A stretch of DNA of 64,000 nucleotides, taken from positions 62,001-126,000 of the forward strand of contig CAJIZC010000005.1 in NCBI GenBank assembly GCA_905181785.1. The letters are read 5' to 3'. A model generated the notes under the pieces. The model searched no databases. It was given only the letters and a program-made list of their open reading frames with translations, and was not told the origin of the DNA. The stretch comes from an uncultured Candidatus Poseidoniales archaeon (lineage in GTDB: Archaea; Thermoplasmatota; Poseidoniia; Poseidoniales; Poseidoniaceae). The first letter of the stretch is position 1; every line of letters starts with the position of its first letter. A program made the translations under genes and the position numbers. This document shows positions 1 to 8,611 of this stretch, piece after piece.

Positions 1-1
1 G

Positions 2-772
2 TTGCTGCCACAAGGGCGAGGCGTCTGGATTCCAATCGACCACGGTGCTTCGGATTTCCCAATCCCTGGCTTAACCGACACCGAAGCTGTGATTCGTTCC
101 TTGATCGCCGCCGGCGTGGATGGGATTGTCGCTCAAAAAGGTCTTGTTTCACATTACCACCACCTGTGTGAAGGGACTTCGACCTCGATGGTGATTCATT
201 TTTCAGTATCGACCAGGCATGCTGGCCCCGACGGAGCAAACAAGGTCCTGGTTGGTCATGCTGATGAGGTCCTGCCACGTGGAGGCTTGGGTGTTTCATG
301 CCAAGTCAACATGGGGAGCCCGAATGAGGCTCAGATGATTGAACGAATGGGTCAAATTAGCAGAGAAGCCCTTCATCACAACTTGCCAATGTTTGGCATG
401 GTGTACGCCCGGGGTGAATACCTCAACCCAATCGAAGGGGACACAACTGGAGGCAACGCCCATGCGGTCCGGCTTGCCTTTGAACTGGGCTGTGACGCTG
501 CTAAAACCGTGTGGAACGGGGACGCTGAAGCGTTCAAAACCATCACCTCTGCTGCACCAATTCCGGTGTTGGTTGCGGGTGGACCATCCACCGGCGACAG
601 CCACAGCATCCTCACTATGGTTCGATCTGCGCTCGACGCAGGCGCCTCCGGGGTGTGCATGGGTCGGCAGGTGTTTGCCCATGAAAATGTCGAAGGCATC
701 GCTCGTGCACTTGTGATGCTGGTGCATGAAAATGCCTCCGTTGAAGACGCCATGAGCGCTTGTCAACTGTGA
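2..772 (+). CDS. ADH synthase (archaeal shikimate pathway, first step), 5' truncated by window edge
   Basis: Class I aldolase-family TIM barrel of the type of 2-amino-3,7-dideoxy-D-threo-hept-6-ulosonate synthase, which condenses aspartate semialdehyde with a 6-deoxy-5-ketofructose 1-phosphate derivative to start the archaeal route to dehydroquinate. In the visible part Asp13-His14 (PIDHG) and the Schiff-base lysine Lys168 (DAAKT) stand in the expected places, with the YARGEY segment near 135-140 and a phosphate-binding GGPSTG segment. Archaeal homologues have about 20 more N-terminal residues, so the true start probably lies before the window and the TTG at position 2 is not it. It is followed 11 bp later by DHQ synthase II, the next enzyme. 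An ordinary fructose-bisphosphate aldolase is the alternative, but the operon context favours ADH synthase. Confidence 0.88.
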   Translation: MLPQGRGVWIPIDHGASDFPIPGLTDTEAVIRSLIAAGVDGIVAQKGLVSHYHHLCEGTSTSMVIHFSVSTRHAGPDGANKVLVGHADEVLPRGGLGVSCQVNMGSPNEAQMIERMGQISREALHHNLPMFGMVYARGEYLNPIEGDTTGGNAHAVRLAFELGCDAAKTVWNGDAEAFKTITSAAPIPVLVAGGPSTGDSHSILTMVRSALDAGASGVCMGRQVFAHENVEGIARALVMLVHENASVEDAMSACQL

Positions 773-783
773 GAGGGAACGTC

Positions 784-1794
784 ATGGAATTATGGATCGA
801 CCGACGTGATGTTCCCGCCGGCGAGAAAACGTTGCCAAATGGTTTTACTCGTAGCCTCGATGGGGAAGGAATGTCCATCGAAGGAAAGAAAATTCTCCTA
901 AACGGTGCTGTGATTGGGGCTTATATCCACATCAGAGATGGCACGAATCAAGACGATGCAAGAGCGGTGATTGGCAGCGTGGAATGGCTGTTGGTTTCGT
1001 TTGAGGACTGGTCCATGATCCCACTGGAGAATTTCATTGCTGCATCAGAAGGAACACCGACTAAAATCGCAGCACTGCTCACCGAGGCATCTCAAATCCA
1101 AGGAGCAGCTTTTGCTCTTGAACGAGGTGTGGATGCAATTGTGGTCAGCGAAACGAACGATTTGGTCGAAGCAGCACAAATCGCAATGGCGCAGCGCTTA
1201 GAACGACCTGATTCACCGGCCACGACGGCCTCCGAAGTCACCTCTGAAATCATTCCAACTGTCCTGACCATCACTTCAGTTGAAGATGGAGGACTTGGGG
1301 AACGGTATTGCATTGATTTCACTTCACTGCTCCGCCCTGGAGAAGGCATGCTCATCGGTTCTAACGCCTCAAGTTTCATGCTCGTTCATGGTGAAACTGT
1401 ATCCTCCGAATTTGTACCTGTGCGCCCGTTCAGAGTCAACGCTGGATCGCCACAATCATACACGCTGATGGCGGACGGCTCAACCAAATACCTTGCAGAA
1501 CTCTCTTCCGGTGATAACGTTACAGTGGTCAACCATGAAGGCCATTCACGCCATGTCGTTGTTGGCAGGCTTAAAATTGAACAACGCCCCCTTTTACTGC
1601 TAAAATGGATGAATGCCAACCATAAAGAGGGGCATATGTTCTTGCAGCAAGCAGAGACGGTCCGAGCCGTTGATTCATCCGGAATTCCAGTGTCAGTGAC
1701 TTCAATCTCAATTGGCGATGAAATATTCGGCTGGAACGACACAGGTGCACGCCACATTGGCGTCGCTATCTCGAGCAATGTCTTCGAGAGGTGA
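784..1794 (+). CDS. 3-dehydroquinate synthase type II (archaeal AroB')
   Basis: This enzyme performs oxidative deamination and cyclisation of the ADH synthase product to 3-dehydroquinate, replacing bacterial AroB. The 336-residue length and the C-terminal half, with GEGMLIGS, the RPFRVNAG segment, the SGD..VVNHEG turn and a final IGDEIFGW, match the archaeal family. I chose ATG 784 because GAGAGG lies just upstream; the open frame extends back to 760 and would overlap the preceding gene. The shikimate kinase GTG begins 5 bp after its stop, so the genes are translationally close and surely co-transcribed. Function follows from family and operon position. Confidence 0.88.
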   Translation: MELWIDRRDVPAGEKTLPNGFTRSLDGEGMSIEGKKILLNGAVIGAYIHIRDGTNQDDARAVIGSVEWLLVSFEDWSMIPLENFIAASEGTPTKIAALLTEASQIQGAAFALERGVDAIVVSETNDLVEAAQIAMAQRLERPDSPATTASEVTSEIIPTVLTITSVEDGGLGERYCIDFTSLLRPGEGMLIGSNASSFMLVHGETVSSEFVPVRPFRVNAGSPQSYTLMADGSTKYLAELSSGDNVTVVNHEGHSRHVVVGRLKIEQRPLLLLKWMNANHKEGHMFLQQAETVRAVDSSGIPVSVTSISIGDEIFGWNDTGARHIGVAISSNVFER

Positions 1795-1798
1795 AACA

Positions 1799-2686
1799 GT
1801 GGCGGTACTTGGAAACGGCAAAGCACATGGTGCTTGCAGCCTTCTTCATGCAGCAGGTTTGGGGTACGGTGCGAGCGTTGCGCTTGACTTGCCAGTTGCG
1901 GTTCGTCTGCTCGATGCTGCAAGTAAACGGACCTTAGAAGATCCTGATGGGTTGCTTAAGTGCGTGCTTGCGGCTTGGTCCAACGCCGGCCACCCTTTTC
2001 CTCAAGACCGCTCAGCGGAAGAGTTCCACTGGGCCGTTGCCTCAAAAATACCACCTCGTCAGGGCCTAAAATCCAGCGCAGCAATTGCAGTTGCAGCAAT
2101 TCGTGCGCTCGCAGACGCCACCTCGATTGAACTTGAGGACGCAGCGATTGTAGCCATCGCCGCTCAAGCGCAGATTGAATCGGGCGTTTCCCTCACAGGT
2201 TCGATTGACGATGCTTGGGCCTGCGCAACAACCGGTTGGAAACTGATTGACACTCAGGCGGAAACCATCCAAGAAGGCGTGCTCCTCGAGAGCCCGGGTC
2301 CCAGTTCCGAGGATTGGTATGTTCTCCTGATTTGTCGAGGCGACCGAGAACACAAACCAGTCATGGAAGATTTTGTCCCTCATACGGCTGCATTCCAACA
2401 AGCCTTGAGCGCCTTGCAAGAAGGTCGGGAATTGGTCGCCCTGACGTGGAACGGGCGCGCTATGATTGGGGTTTTGGGCGATTTAGGCGGCCGAAAACTA
2501 ACAAATGACGCCCTTATGAATGGGGCACGCGCAGCTGGATTGTCTGGTTCTGGCTCTGCTTTAGTGATCGTGGCCCCAAAGGTCAGCAAACCCACATGTG
2601 AACGTTTGAAAAACTTCTTTGAATCTCGCAAGGATGGAATCACCGTCATTGAAACAACATTTTTGAGTCAAGTTCCAGATGAATGA
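1799..2686 (+). CDS. Archaeal shikimate kinase (GHMP superfamily)
   Basis: Phosphorylates shikimate with ATP. It belongs to the GHMP kinases (galactokinase/homoserine kinase fold), unrelated to bacterial AroK. The glycine/serine-rich ATP loop is PPRQGLKSSAAIAVAA at about residues 85-100, and a C-terminal GLSGSGSALVIV segment forms the third GHMP motif. The frame is open from 1712, but the GTG at 1799 sits behind GAGAGGTG and leaves the N-terminus at VAVLGNGKAHGAC, where family members begin; this gives 295 residues. It lies in the aromatic operon after DHQ synthase and before chorismate synthase. Homoserine kinase is the closest alternative, disfavoured by context. Confidence 0.87.
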   Translation: MAVLGNGKAHGACSLLHAAGLGYGASVALDLPVAVRLLDAASKRTLEDPDGLLKCVLAAWSNAGHPFPQDRSAEEFHWAVASKIPPRQGLKSSAAIAVAAIRALADATSIELEDAAIVAIAAQAQIESGVSLTGSIDDAWACATTGWKLIDTQAETIQEGVLLESPGPSSEDWYVLLICRGDREHKPVMEDFVPHTAAFQQALSALQEGRELVALTWNGRAMIGVLGDLGGRKLTNDALMNGARAAGLSGSGSALVIVAPKVSKPTCERLKNFFESRKDGITVIETTFLSQVPDE

Positions 2687-2746
2687 GCCCCTATGGTCCC
2701 GCACGCACCTTCTTGAAGGAAGTACGGCTGGGTCGGATTGAATTAC

Positions 2747-3829
2747 ATGCAGATGCAGTTCGGAGAACAACTTCGCTTGACCCTTTTTGGGACAAGCCAC
2801 GGGCCAAGAGTCGGCGCCGTGTTGGAAGGGGTTCCTAAGGGACTTATTGTGGATGAAGACGGAATTCGTTCTGCTATGATTTCACGCCGTCCCGGCGGCC
2901 GGTATGCGAGCAAACGCAAAGAAGAAGACAAGGTCGAAGTGTTGAGCGGTGTTGCAGAAGGGCGCACAACTGGCGAATCCATCGAACTCTCCATTGAAAA
3001 TCAAGATGCAAAATCCAAAGATTACAGTTTCCTCCCCAATCACCCCAGACCAGGCCACCAAGACATGGTGATGCACAAGCGTACAAAGGGCCAGGCAGAT
3101 CTTCGTGGAGGCGGTACATCTTCGGCACGTTTGACTGCCCCTTTGGTTGCAGCATCAGCGTTTGTTGCACCCTTGCTTGCTTCGCTTGGTGTTGAAATTG
3201 AAGCGCAGGTTGGCGCTGTTGGAAATGTCATATCTGGGCCGATGCTCGAACAACCTCCAAGGTGGGCTGATGAAGCCTGCAAAGAGATGCGATGCAGAGA
3301 CCCAGTTGCTGCCCGGGCCATGGTGGATACCGTTGAAAAGCATCGTATGAGTCTCAATTCTATAGGAAGCAGGGTTGATCTCACGGTTCAAGGGATTCCG
3401 TTTGGTTTAGGGGAGCCGTGGTTTGATGGAATCGAACCCGCTATGGCCCGAGCCATGATGGCAATTCCTGCGGCACGAGGTGTGACGTTTGGTCGGGGTT
3501 TCTCTGTTGTTTCCATGAATGGAATTGATCACAACGATGCTTGGGGCGGTTCGCCAGAACACCCTGAACCACTTGGAGAGCGTCCTGATGGCGCTTTAGC
3601 CGGTTTAGCGACTGGAGCCCCCCTCTGCTGTTCTGTAGCGTTCAAGCCACCCTCAAGCATCGCTGCGGAGCAAATCACCCTGAACCTCGAAACCGGTACG
3701 ATGGAACCGCTTACTGTCAAGGGCAGGCATGACCCCGTGCTCGGCCCCCGTGCGGTTGCTGTGGTCGAAGCAATGGCCACGTTGGTGCTGACGGACCTTG
3801 CTCTTCGTGGAGGCTACCTCGATGAATGA
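2747..3829 (+). CDS. aroC: Chorismate synthase
   Basis: Converts 5-enolpyruvylshikimate 3-phosphate to chorismate using reduced FMN. Family signatures are present: the N-terminal FGTSHG with its active-site histidine, the SRRPGGRY and RPGHQDM segments, and the C-terminal GRHDPVLGPRAVAVVEAM. About 361 residues is the normal length. Start could be ATG 2747 or 2753; a TTG at 2738 is in frame but less likely. The 60 bp before it is the largest gap in the operon and has no clear ribosome site, so a separate promoter is possible. Its stop overlaps the aspartate kinase start by 8 nt, coupling the two. Confidence 0.95.
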   Translation: MQMQFGEQLRLTLFGTSHGPRVGAVLEGVPKGLIVDEDGIRSAMISRRPGGRYASKRKEEDKVEVLSGVAEGRTTGESIELSIENQDAKSKDYSFLPNHPRPGHQDMVMHKRTKGQADLRGGGTSSARLTAPLVAASAFVAPLLASLGVEIEAQVGAVGNVISGPMLEQPPRWADEACKEMRCRDPVAARAMVDTVEKHRMSLNSIGSRVDLTVQGIPFGLGEPWFDGIEPAMARAMMAIPAARGVTFGRGFSVVSMNGIDHNDAWGGSPEHPEPLGERPDGALAGLATGAPLCCSVAFKPPSSIAAEQITLNLETGTMEPLTVKGRHDPVLGPRAVAVVEAMATLVLTDLALRGGYLDE

Positions 3830-5153
3830 AACACTCACGGTCCACAAATTTGGAGGCTCGTGCCTTCGAGACGCCTCGGACCTGGATCGAATCGCTGAAG
3901 TGATTGGCGATTGGAGTGGGCAATCAATCGTGGTTGTTTCCGCTCTGTGGGGCACAACAGACCGGCTGATGCGAGCGAGCAAAGAGCCTCGGTACGCCAG
4001 CCGACTGGTCAATGATTTATCCAGTCAGCACTTGCGTTTTGCCCCTGGTTTGTTGAAAAGCGAACTTGGACCCTTGTTCACAAAAGTCCTCAACGGCATT
4101 GAACAATCGCTTGTGGAACTTGCAAAGCAGCCAGCCGACCGGGTGGCGATCAACCGACTTCTTGCCGCAGGTGAACGCCTCTCTGCTTTGGTCGTGGCTC
4201 ATCGCCTCAAACAATACGGCATCATCGCCCACCCAGTTGGTTCCGAGGACATCGGATTGAGGCTCAACGGCATCAACAGAGCCCCCACCGTTGATTTGGC
4301 GGCATCGATGGGGTTGCTTGACCGCAAAGCGCTTCATGACACCCCCGTGATCACGGGTTGGTTTGGCGAAGGCAACGATGGGGAATTGGCGCTGCTAAGC
4401 CGAGGTGGCTCCGACCACACCGCAACATCGATTGCTCGATTGGTTGATGCTTCCCGAGTCATTCTGTGGAAGGATGTAGAGGGGGTTTTGCCACTCAACC
4501 CACGCTGGGGCATTGAAACTGAGCCAATTTCATACCTCGGCTATGGAGAGGCGATGGAACTTTCTCGCCTTGACACACCTATTCTTCATCCAGCAACTGT
4601 GGAACCACTCACCGATACGGGAATTCCACTCGAAATTAGGCATCTTCGCGGGTCGATTCAATCGCAAGCTGCCACGGTGATTGGCCCAGATTTGTATGAG
4701 GCAAACGTCATCAAGGCAATTGGATGCTTGCCCCGTGTGGTCTCCATTCGTTGCCAAACCAAATCACTTGGACAACAGAGTGGTAAGTTGGGTGATGTTT
4801 TAGTGGATTTGGATAAAGCCGAAATCGCATGTTGGCATTTGGATGCACAACCTGGTGAATTGCGATGGATTGTGTCGCAACACGATGTAGAGGAGGCGCG
4901 TGGGTTGATCGAGAAGCAATTTGGAACCACCGAAACCGAATCGTTCAGTGCAATTATTTCTCTTGTTGGGAACCAATTCGATGCAGAGCGGCAAGCCTGG
5001 CACTCGGATGAATCCGCCCGGTTGGGCATCGAAGTCCTGTCCGACACCGGGCATGCGGTTCGAATGCTAACGAAAAATGACGATATGGTGGATTTGTTGC
5101 ACCAATTAAGTCAACGGTGTGGATTAAAGCACACCTTGCAGTCAAACGACTGA
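3822..5153 (+). CDS. Aspartate kinase
   Basis: Phosphorylates aspartate, the first step toward aspartate semialdehyde. The N-terminal KFGGSC (from Lys9) is the amino-acid kinase signature; the family usually has KFGGTS. AAGERLSA, SRGGSDHTA and the lysine in ILWKDVEGVL are further kinase motifs, and about 150 C-terminal residues look like ACT regulatory domains, suggesting amino-acid feedback. ATG 3822 overlaps the aroC stop (ATGAATGA). In this operon it makes sense as supplier of aspartate semialdehyde to ADH synthase, as well as for lysine, threonine and methionine. The stop lies 1 bp from the end of a convergent gene. Confidence 0.92.
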   Translation: MNETLTVHKFGGSCLRDASDLDRIAEVIGDWSGQSIVVVSALWGTTDRLMRASKEPRYASRLVNDLSSQHLRFAPGLLKSELGPLFTKVLNGIEQSLVELAKQPADRVAINRLLAAGERLSALVVAHRLKQYGIIAHPVGSEDIGLRLNGINRAPTVDLAASMGLLDRKALHDTPVITGWFGEGNDGELALLSRGGSDHTATSIARLVDASRVILWKDVEGVLPLNPRWGIETEPISYLGYGEAMELSRLDTPILHPATVEPLTDTGIPLEIRHLRGSIQSQAATVIGPDLYEANVIKAIGCLPRVVSIRCQTKSLGQQSGKLGDVLVDLDKAEIACWHLDAQPGELRWIVSQHDVEEARGLIEKQFGTTETESFSAIISLVGNQFDAERQAWHSDESARLGIEVLSDTGHAVRMLTKNDDMVDLLHQLSQRCGLKHTLQSND

Positions 5154-5154
5154 A

Positions 5155-6078
5155 TCACTCTGCACGCTTCTCACGAAGGTTTTGCAAGTGCATTGGAAGG
5201 TTAAGGGCAAACAGTCCTCCAACAACACAGAAGACAAAGAAGGTTCCAAGGGCAACACCATAAACAGAAATCAGTTCAACCGATTCTTCCATGCGGGTCG
5301 CTGTATCTTTGGAGAATATACCGACAAAGAACGGAAGAATTGTGTTTGCAGAAAGGACGATTGTGGCAAGGACAACCGCAATGATTGGGTTGATGAGCAA
5401 GGAACGGTGGTACTTGCCGACGATTTTCAGAGGGTTCATCACATACACTTCATTGGTGCGAATGCTCGTGTCCAGCATTGAATAGCGGAGCACACCGTTG
5501 CTGAGTTCGAAGTACATGATGAGCAAAACTGCGTAAATAACGACGAGTGCAGAGAGAAGGAAGGGCTTGTCTTGCAGCCCAAACAGGTCGCTCGACAGTG
5601 TGACCTTCGATGATGCGAAGCGCAAAATGGCGAGAATGAACAGAATGTTGCTGATCAACGTGAACCGCCCGTCGCGTTGGAAGGTGCCCCAGAAACCGGT
5701 TCCTGTTGCGGTGACAATCAAGACCAACTGAAGAATTGTAGCGATACCTAGGCTTCCAGTAATCATGTACCAGATGGTACCTTCGGGAGGGGAAATCATG
5801 TAGGTGAGCATGGCAAGAGCCACAAGCACACCGTACACGCAAAGTTGGAGGGTTTGCACCCATTTTGCGGGTGGCAAAAATTTGGTTTTCGGGACCAAAG
5901 GTCCGCCGAGCAAGCTTTCGATGAAAGAAGGTATTTCGACGGTTGGAATTGCGTCCTTTGGAATCTCGCTTCCAGACCCAATTTGTCCTGCTGCCTTCTT
6001 TCTTGAAGGGGCTGAAGAACGAACGGTCTTTCCGTCGTACAAGTGGGCGGTATCGCTGGATGGCTTGTTGACAGTCAT
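5155..6078 (-). CDS. Polytopic membrane protein at the end of the MoxR/DUF58 operon
   Basis: I do not recognise a named family. The first about 70 residues are polar and probably cytosolic; after them come roughly six to seven hydrophobic helices (for example LCVYGVLVALAMLTYM and SALVVIYAVLLIMYF), ending in a short basic tail LREKRAE. It starts 9 bp after the DUF58 stop, so it is the last gene of the DUF4350-MoxR-DUF58 operon. It may be the membrane partner that in other MoxR clusters is filled by von Willebrand or BatA-like proteins; that role is inference. Confidence 0.7.
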   Translation of the reverse strand: MTVNKPSSDTAHLYDGKTVRSSAPSRKKAAGQIGSGSEIPKDAIPTVEIPSFIESLLGGPLVPKTKFLPPAKWVQTLQLCVYGVLVALAMLTYMISPPEGTIWYMITGSLGIATILQLVLIVTATGTGFWGTFQRDGRFTLISNILFILAILRFASSKVTLSSDLFGLQDKPFLLSALVVIYAVLLIMYFELSNGVLRYSMLDTSIRTNEVYVMNPLKIVGKYHRSLLINPIIAVVLATIVLSANTILPFFVGIFSKDTATRMEESVELISVYGVALGTFFVFCVVGGLFALNLPMHLQNLREKRAE

Positions 6079-6087
6079 CTTTTCACC

Positions 6088-7404
6088 TCAGAATCCTCGT
6101 GCTCCAGCAAGAGCGGTTGACAGAAGCATGTCAGGCTCCCAATCCATGATGTTGACACCGAGGCCGCGCAATTCGCTGATGAGCACGTCTCGTTCGGTCT
6201 TCATGACTTCATACCCGGTTCGGTCGAGGCGGCGGGCATCGAATTCAAACTCGAGTGAAGATGGGGTGAGCACTGTGACGTCGAAGTCACGGGCTCGGAA
6301 ATCCCGAAGCGCGTTGACGATGGTCGGATCATCCTCTAAGTTGGAAAGGAAGATAATCGGACTTCCCTTGTTGATGTGAGGTAAAATACGGTTGACAACG
6401 ACCTGCAATGGGATGTTACCACGGGCAACAGCACCTGCAAGTTTGGTCAAGATCACATAGAGTTGCTTCTTTCCTGTGTCTCGGTCAACGCTGACCACTT
6501 CATCGCCATAGACGATGACGCCGACGCTGTCACGGCGACCGAGGAAGTACTTCGCCAACGAAGCTGCTGCTCGAGTGGAGTACACCAGAGCGTTTCGTGA
6601 AACAGGTCCGGTCTCTGCGACCGAGCGTGAGTCAACGATGATGATGATGTCGGAGACAGCGTCTCGTTCGCGTTCATTCACCATGAGTTTTCCAGACCGG
6701 GCATAAGCGGACCAGTTGATGGCTCGGAAGGAGTCGCCTTCGAAATACTCTCGAAGGGAGTAAAATTCGGAACCAGGACCTGGTTGTCGGATGTTCACTG
6801 CACCGGTAAAAATCTTAGGAACACGCGATTTAACGAATGTTTCTTTGAGGTCTTCCATTTTCGGGAACACAAGGAAATCATTGTAGACATGCAATTCCTT
6901 TTCCTTGTGGAACAGACCGAAGGGGTCTTGAATCCTGACAGCCACAGGACCCACGCTGTAGAAGCCTCGGAGTGGGCATTCAACGGTGTAATTGATTTCT
7001 GTTTCCCGGCGAGGACCAAGTTCCATCAGAATGTAATTTGCACCGTCTTTGATGCGCATAACCTCTGGAACGCGATCTCGTACTTCCAAGATCTTGGCCA
7101 GCGACGAATGATTTTGCATCCGCAGTACGATGTTGAGGTCCCCGTCTTCGAAAATACGGGCGCTCGAGAGTTTTCGCTGAGCGGAAACGCTGCCGAGTGC
7201 GACACCCTCTTCGCCGGTCCATTCCTCTGCACGACGACCGCTTGAAGCGACGTCGGCGTGGCCGCCAAACAAGGCAGCCCAGGTAAGGAACACGAAGATG
7301 ACAACCGCAATGGTAACCAGTTGGGAATTTCGCAAGGTTAACCCAAGCAAATACATGGCAACAGCCAAACTTCCCAGCATAGCAGATTTACGGCTCCACA
7401 TCAT
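6088..7404 (-). CDS. DUF58 domain membrane protein
   Basis: Two N-terminal hydrophobic helices (LAVAMYLLGLTL and VTIAVVIFVFLTWAALF) are followed by a beta-rich segment, then the DUF58 core, whose signature is visible as LREYFEGDSFRAINWSAYAR, with IIIIVDSRS beginning a von Willebrand A-like fold. DUF58 proteins are regularly encoded beside MoxR ATPases and are thought to be assembled or activated by them, as here. I chose ATG 7404, preceded by GAGG; the frame opens with GTG 7410. The gene is 36 bp downstream of MoxR. Exact substrate unknown. Confidence 0.88.
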   Translation of the reverse strand: MMWSRKSAMLGSLAVAMYLLGLTLRNSQLVTIAVVIFVFLTWAALFGGHADVASSGRRAEEWTGEEGVALGSVSAQRKLSSARIFEDGDLNIVLRMQNHSSLAKILEVRDRVPEVMRIKDGANYILMELGPRRETEINYTVECPLRGFYSVGPVAVRIQDPFGLFHKEKELHVYNDFLVFPKMEDLKETFVKSRVPKIFTGAVNIRQPGPGSEFYSLREYFEGDSFRAINWSAYARSGKLMVNERERDAVSDIIIIVDSRSVAETGPVSRNALVYSTRAAASLAKYFLGRRDSVGVIVYGDEVVSVDRDTGKKQLYVILTKLAGAVARGNIPLQVVVNRILPHINKGSPIIFLSNLEDDPTIVNALRDFRARDFDVTVLTPSSLEFEFDARRLDRTGYEVMKTERDVLISELRGLGVNIMDWEPDMLLSTALAGARGF

Positions 7405-7440
7405 CAACACCTCAATTTAATTCAAGTAACGCGAGTCAAC

Positions 7441-8592
7441 TCAAACGGTTGGCACAGGGACTTCTCGTAGGATAGCTTGAATCACTTCACCGGACTCTAG
7501 GCCCTTGATTTGATGCTCAGGCTTGAGAATAATTCGGTGTGCGATAGCCAGTTCAGAAACAGCCTTGATGTCGTCAGGTGTGACGAAGTCACGACCACGA
7601 AGGGCTGCTGCTGCACGGGATGTCTTGAGCAATGCTTGGGAACCACGGGGCGAAGCGCCGACCAGAACACGAGGATCTTCACGGGTTCGTGACACGATTT
7701 CGACCATGTACATGCGGAGAGCAGGGTCGACGTAAACGTCTTCACAAGCTTGTTGCATAGCGATAACTCGCTGTGGGTCAGTGATCACATCGACATCGAC
7801 GGCGTCCTTACCACGAGCAATACGTCGGCGGAGAATTTCGTCTTCGTCAGCGCGGTCAGGGTAGCCCACGGACATCTTGAACATGAAACGGTCAAGTTGC
7901 GCTTCAGGAAGCGGGTAGGTACCTTCTTGCTCGACCGGGTTTTGAGTGGCCATAACAATGAACGGTGCAGGGAGTTTGTGAGTAACCGTACCAATGGTCA
8001 CCTGCTTCTCTTGCATAGCCTCAAGCAAAGCAGCTTGGGTCTTTGGAGGAGCACGGTTAATCTCGTCAGCAAGAAGAAGGTTGCAGAACAGAGGTCCTGG
8101 CTTGAAGGTGAATTCACCCTTCTTTGCGTCGTAGATGTTGGTACCTGTGATGTCAGCAGGGAGCAAGTCAGGCGTGAATTGGACACGCTTGAAATCGCAA
8201 CCCAACGCATCAGCGAAGGTGTTGGTCATCAAGGTCTTCGCCAAACCAGGGTAATCTTCGAAGAGAAGGTTACCGTTCGACAAGATGTTGATCAACACGT
8301 TGTCGATAACGTGGGGCTTACCGATAATCACTTTCTGCACTTCAGCAGCAATCGCTTGAGAGATTGCGCCGACGTGGGTCAAGCGAGCTTTGACCTCGGG
8401 TGTGGCTTGGTGCTTCGGCTGGGCCGGAGCGGCCGGTGCTGCTGGTGCTGGGGCTGGGGCCGCTGGTGCTGCTGGTGCTGGTGCTGCCGGCATTGGTGGT
8501 GCTGGCGCAACAGGTGCTGCGGGGGCGGCTGGGGCCACTGGCATTGGCGGCGCTGGCGCGGGCGGGGCTGCGGGTGGGGTAGGGGGTTGCAT
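7441..8592 (-). CDS. MoxR-family AAA+ ATPase with an Ala/Pro-rich N-terminal extension
   Basis: MoxR chaperone-like ATPases mature or activate partner proteins, often with DUF58 or VWA proteins. The Walker A appears as EDYPGLAKT, the usual MoxR variant, Walker B as LLLADEINRAP, and sensor segment as VMATQNPVEQEGTYPLPEAQ, the most conserved stretch of the family. The first about 62 residues are almost only Ala and Pro; typical MoxR proteins lack this and begin near ARLTHVGAISQAIAAE. The extension could be a flexible linker or tether. It lies 19 bp after the DUF4350 gene and ahead of DUF58. Confidence 0.93.
   Translation of the reverse strand: MQPPTPPAAPPAPAPPMPVAPAAPAAPVAPAPPMPAAPAPAAPAAPAPAPAAPAAPAQPKHQATPEVKARLTHVGAISQAIAAEVQKVIIGKPHVIDNVLINILSNGNLLFEDYPGLAKTLMTNTFADALGCDFKRVQFTPDLLPADITGTNIYDAKKGEFTFKPGPLFCNLLLADEINRAPPKTQAALLEAMQEKQVTIGTVTHKLPAPFIVMATQNPVEQEGTYPLPEAQLDRFMFKMSVGYPDRADEDEILRRRIARGKDAVDVDVITDPQRVIAMQQACEDVYVDPALRMYMVEIVSRTREDPRVLVGASPRGSQALLKTSRAAAALRGRDFVTPDDIKAVSELAIAHRIILKPEHQIKGLESGEVIQAILREVPVPTV
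8395..8592 (-). repeat. Low-complexity Ala/Pro coding tract
   Basis: GC-rich imperfect repeats of GCTGGTGCT/GGCGCTGGC type (plus-strand reading) encode the Ala-Pro tail of the MoxR protein. The tract opens spurious frames on both strands. Length variation between strains would be expected by slippage. Confidence 0.7.
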
Positions 8593-8611
8593 GTCTATTG
8601 TCCTCCGATTT

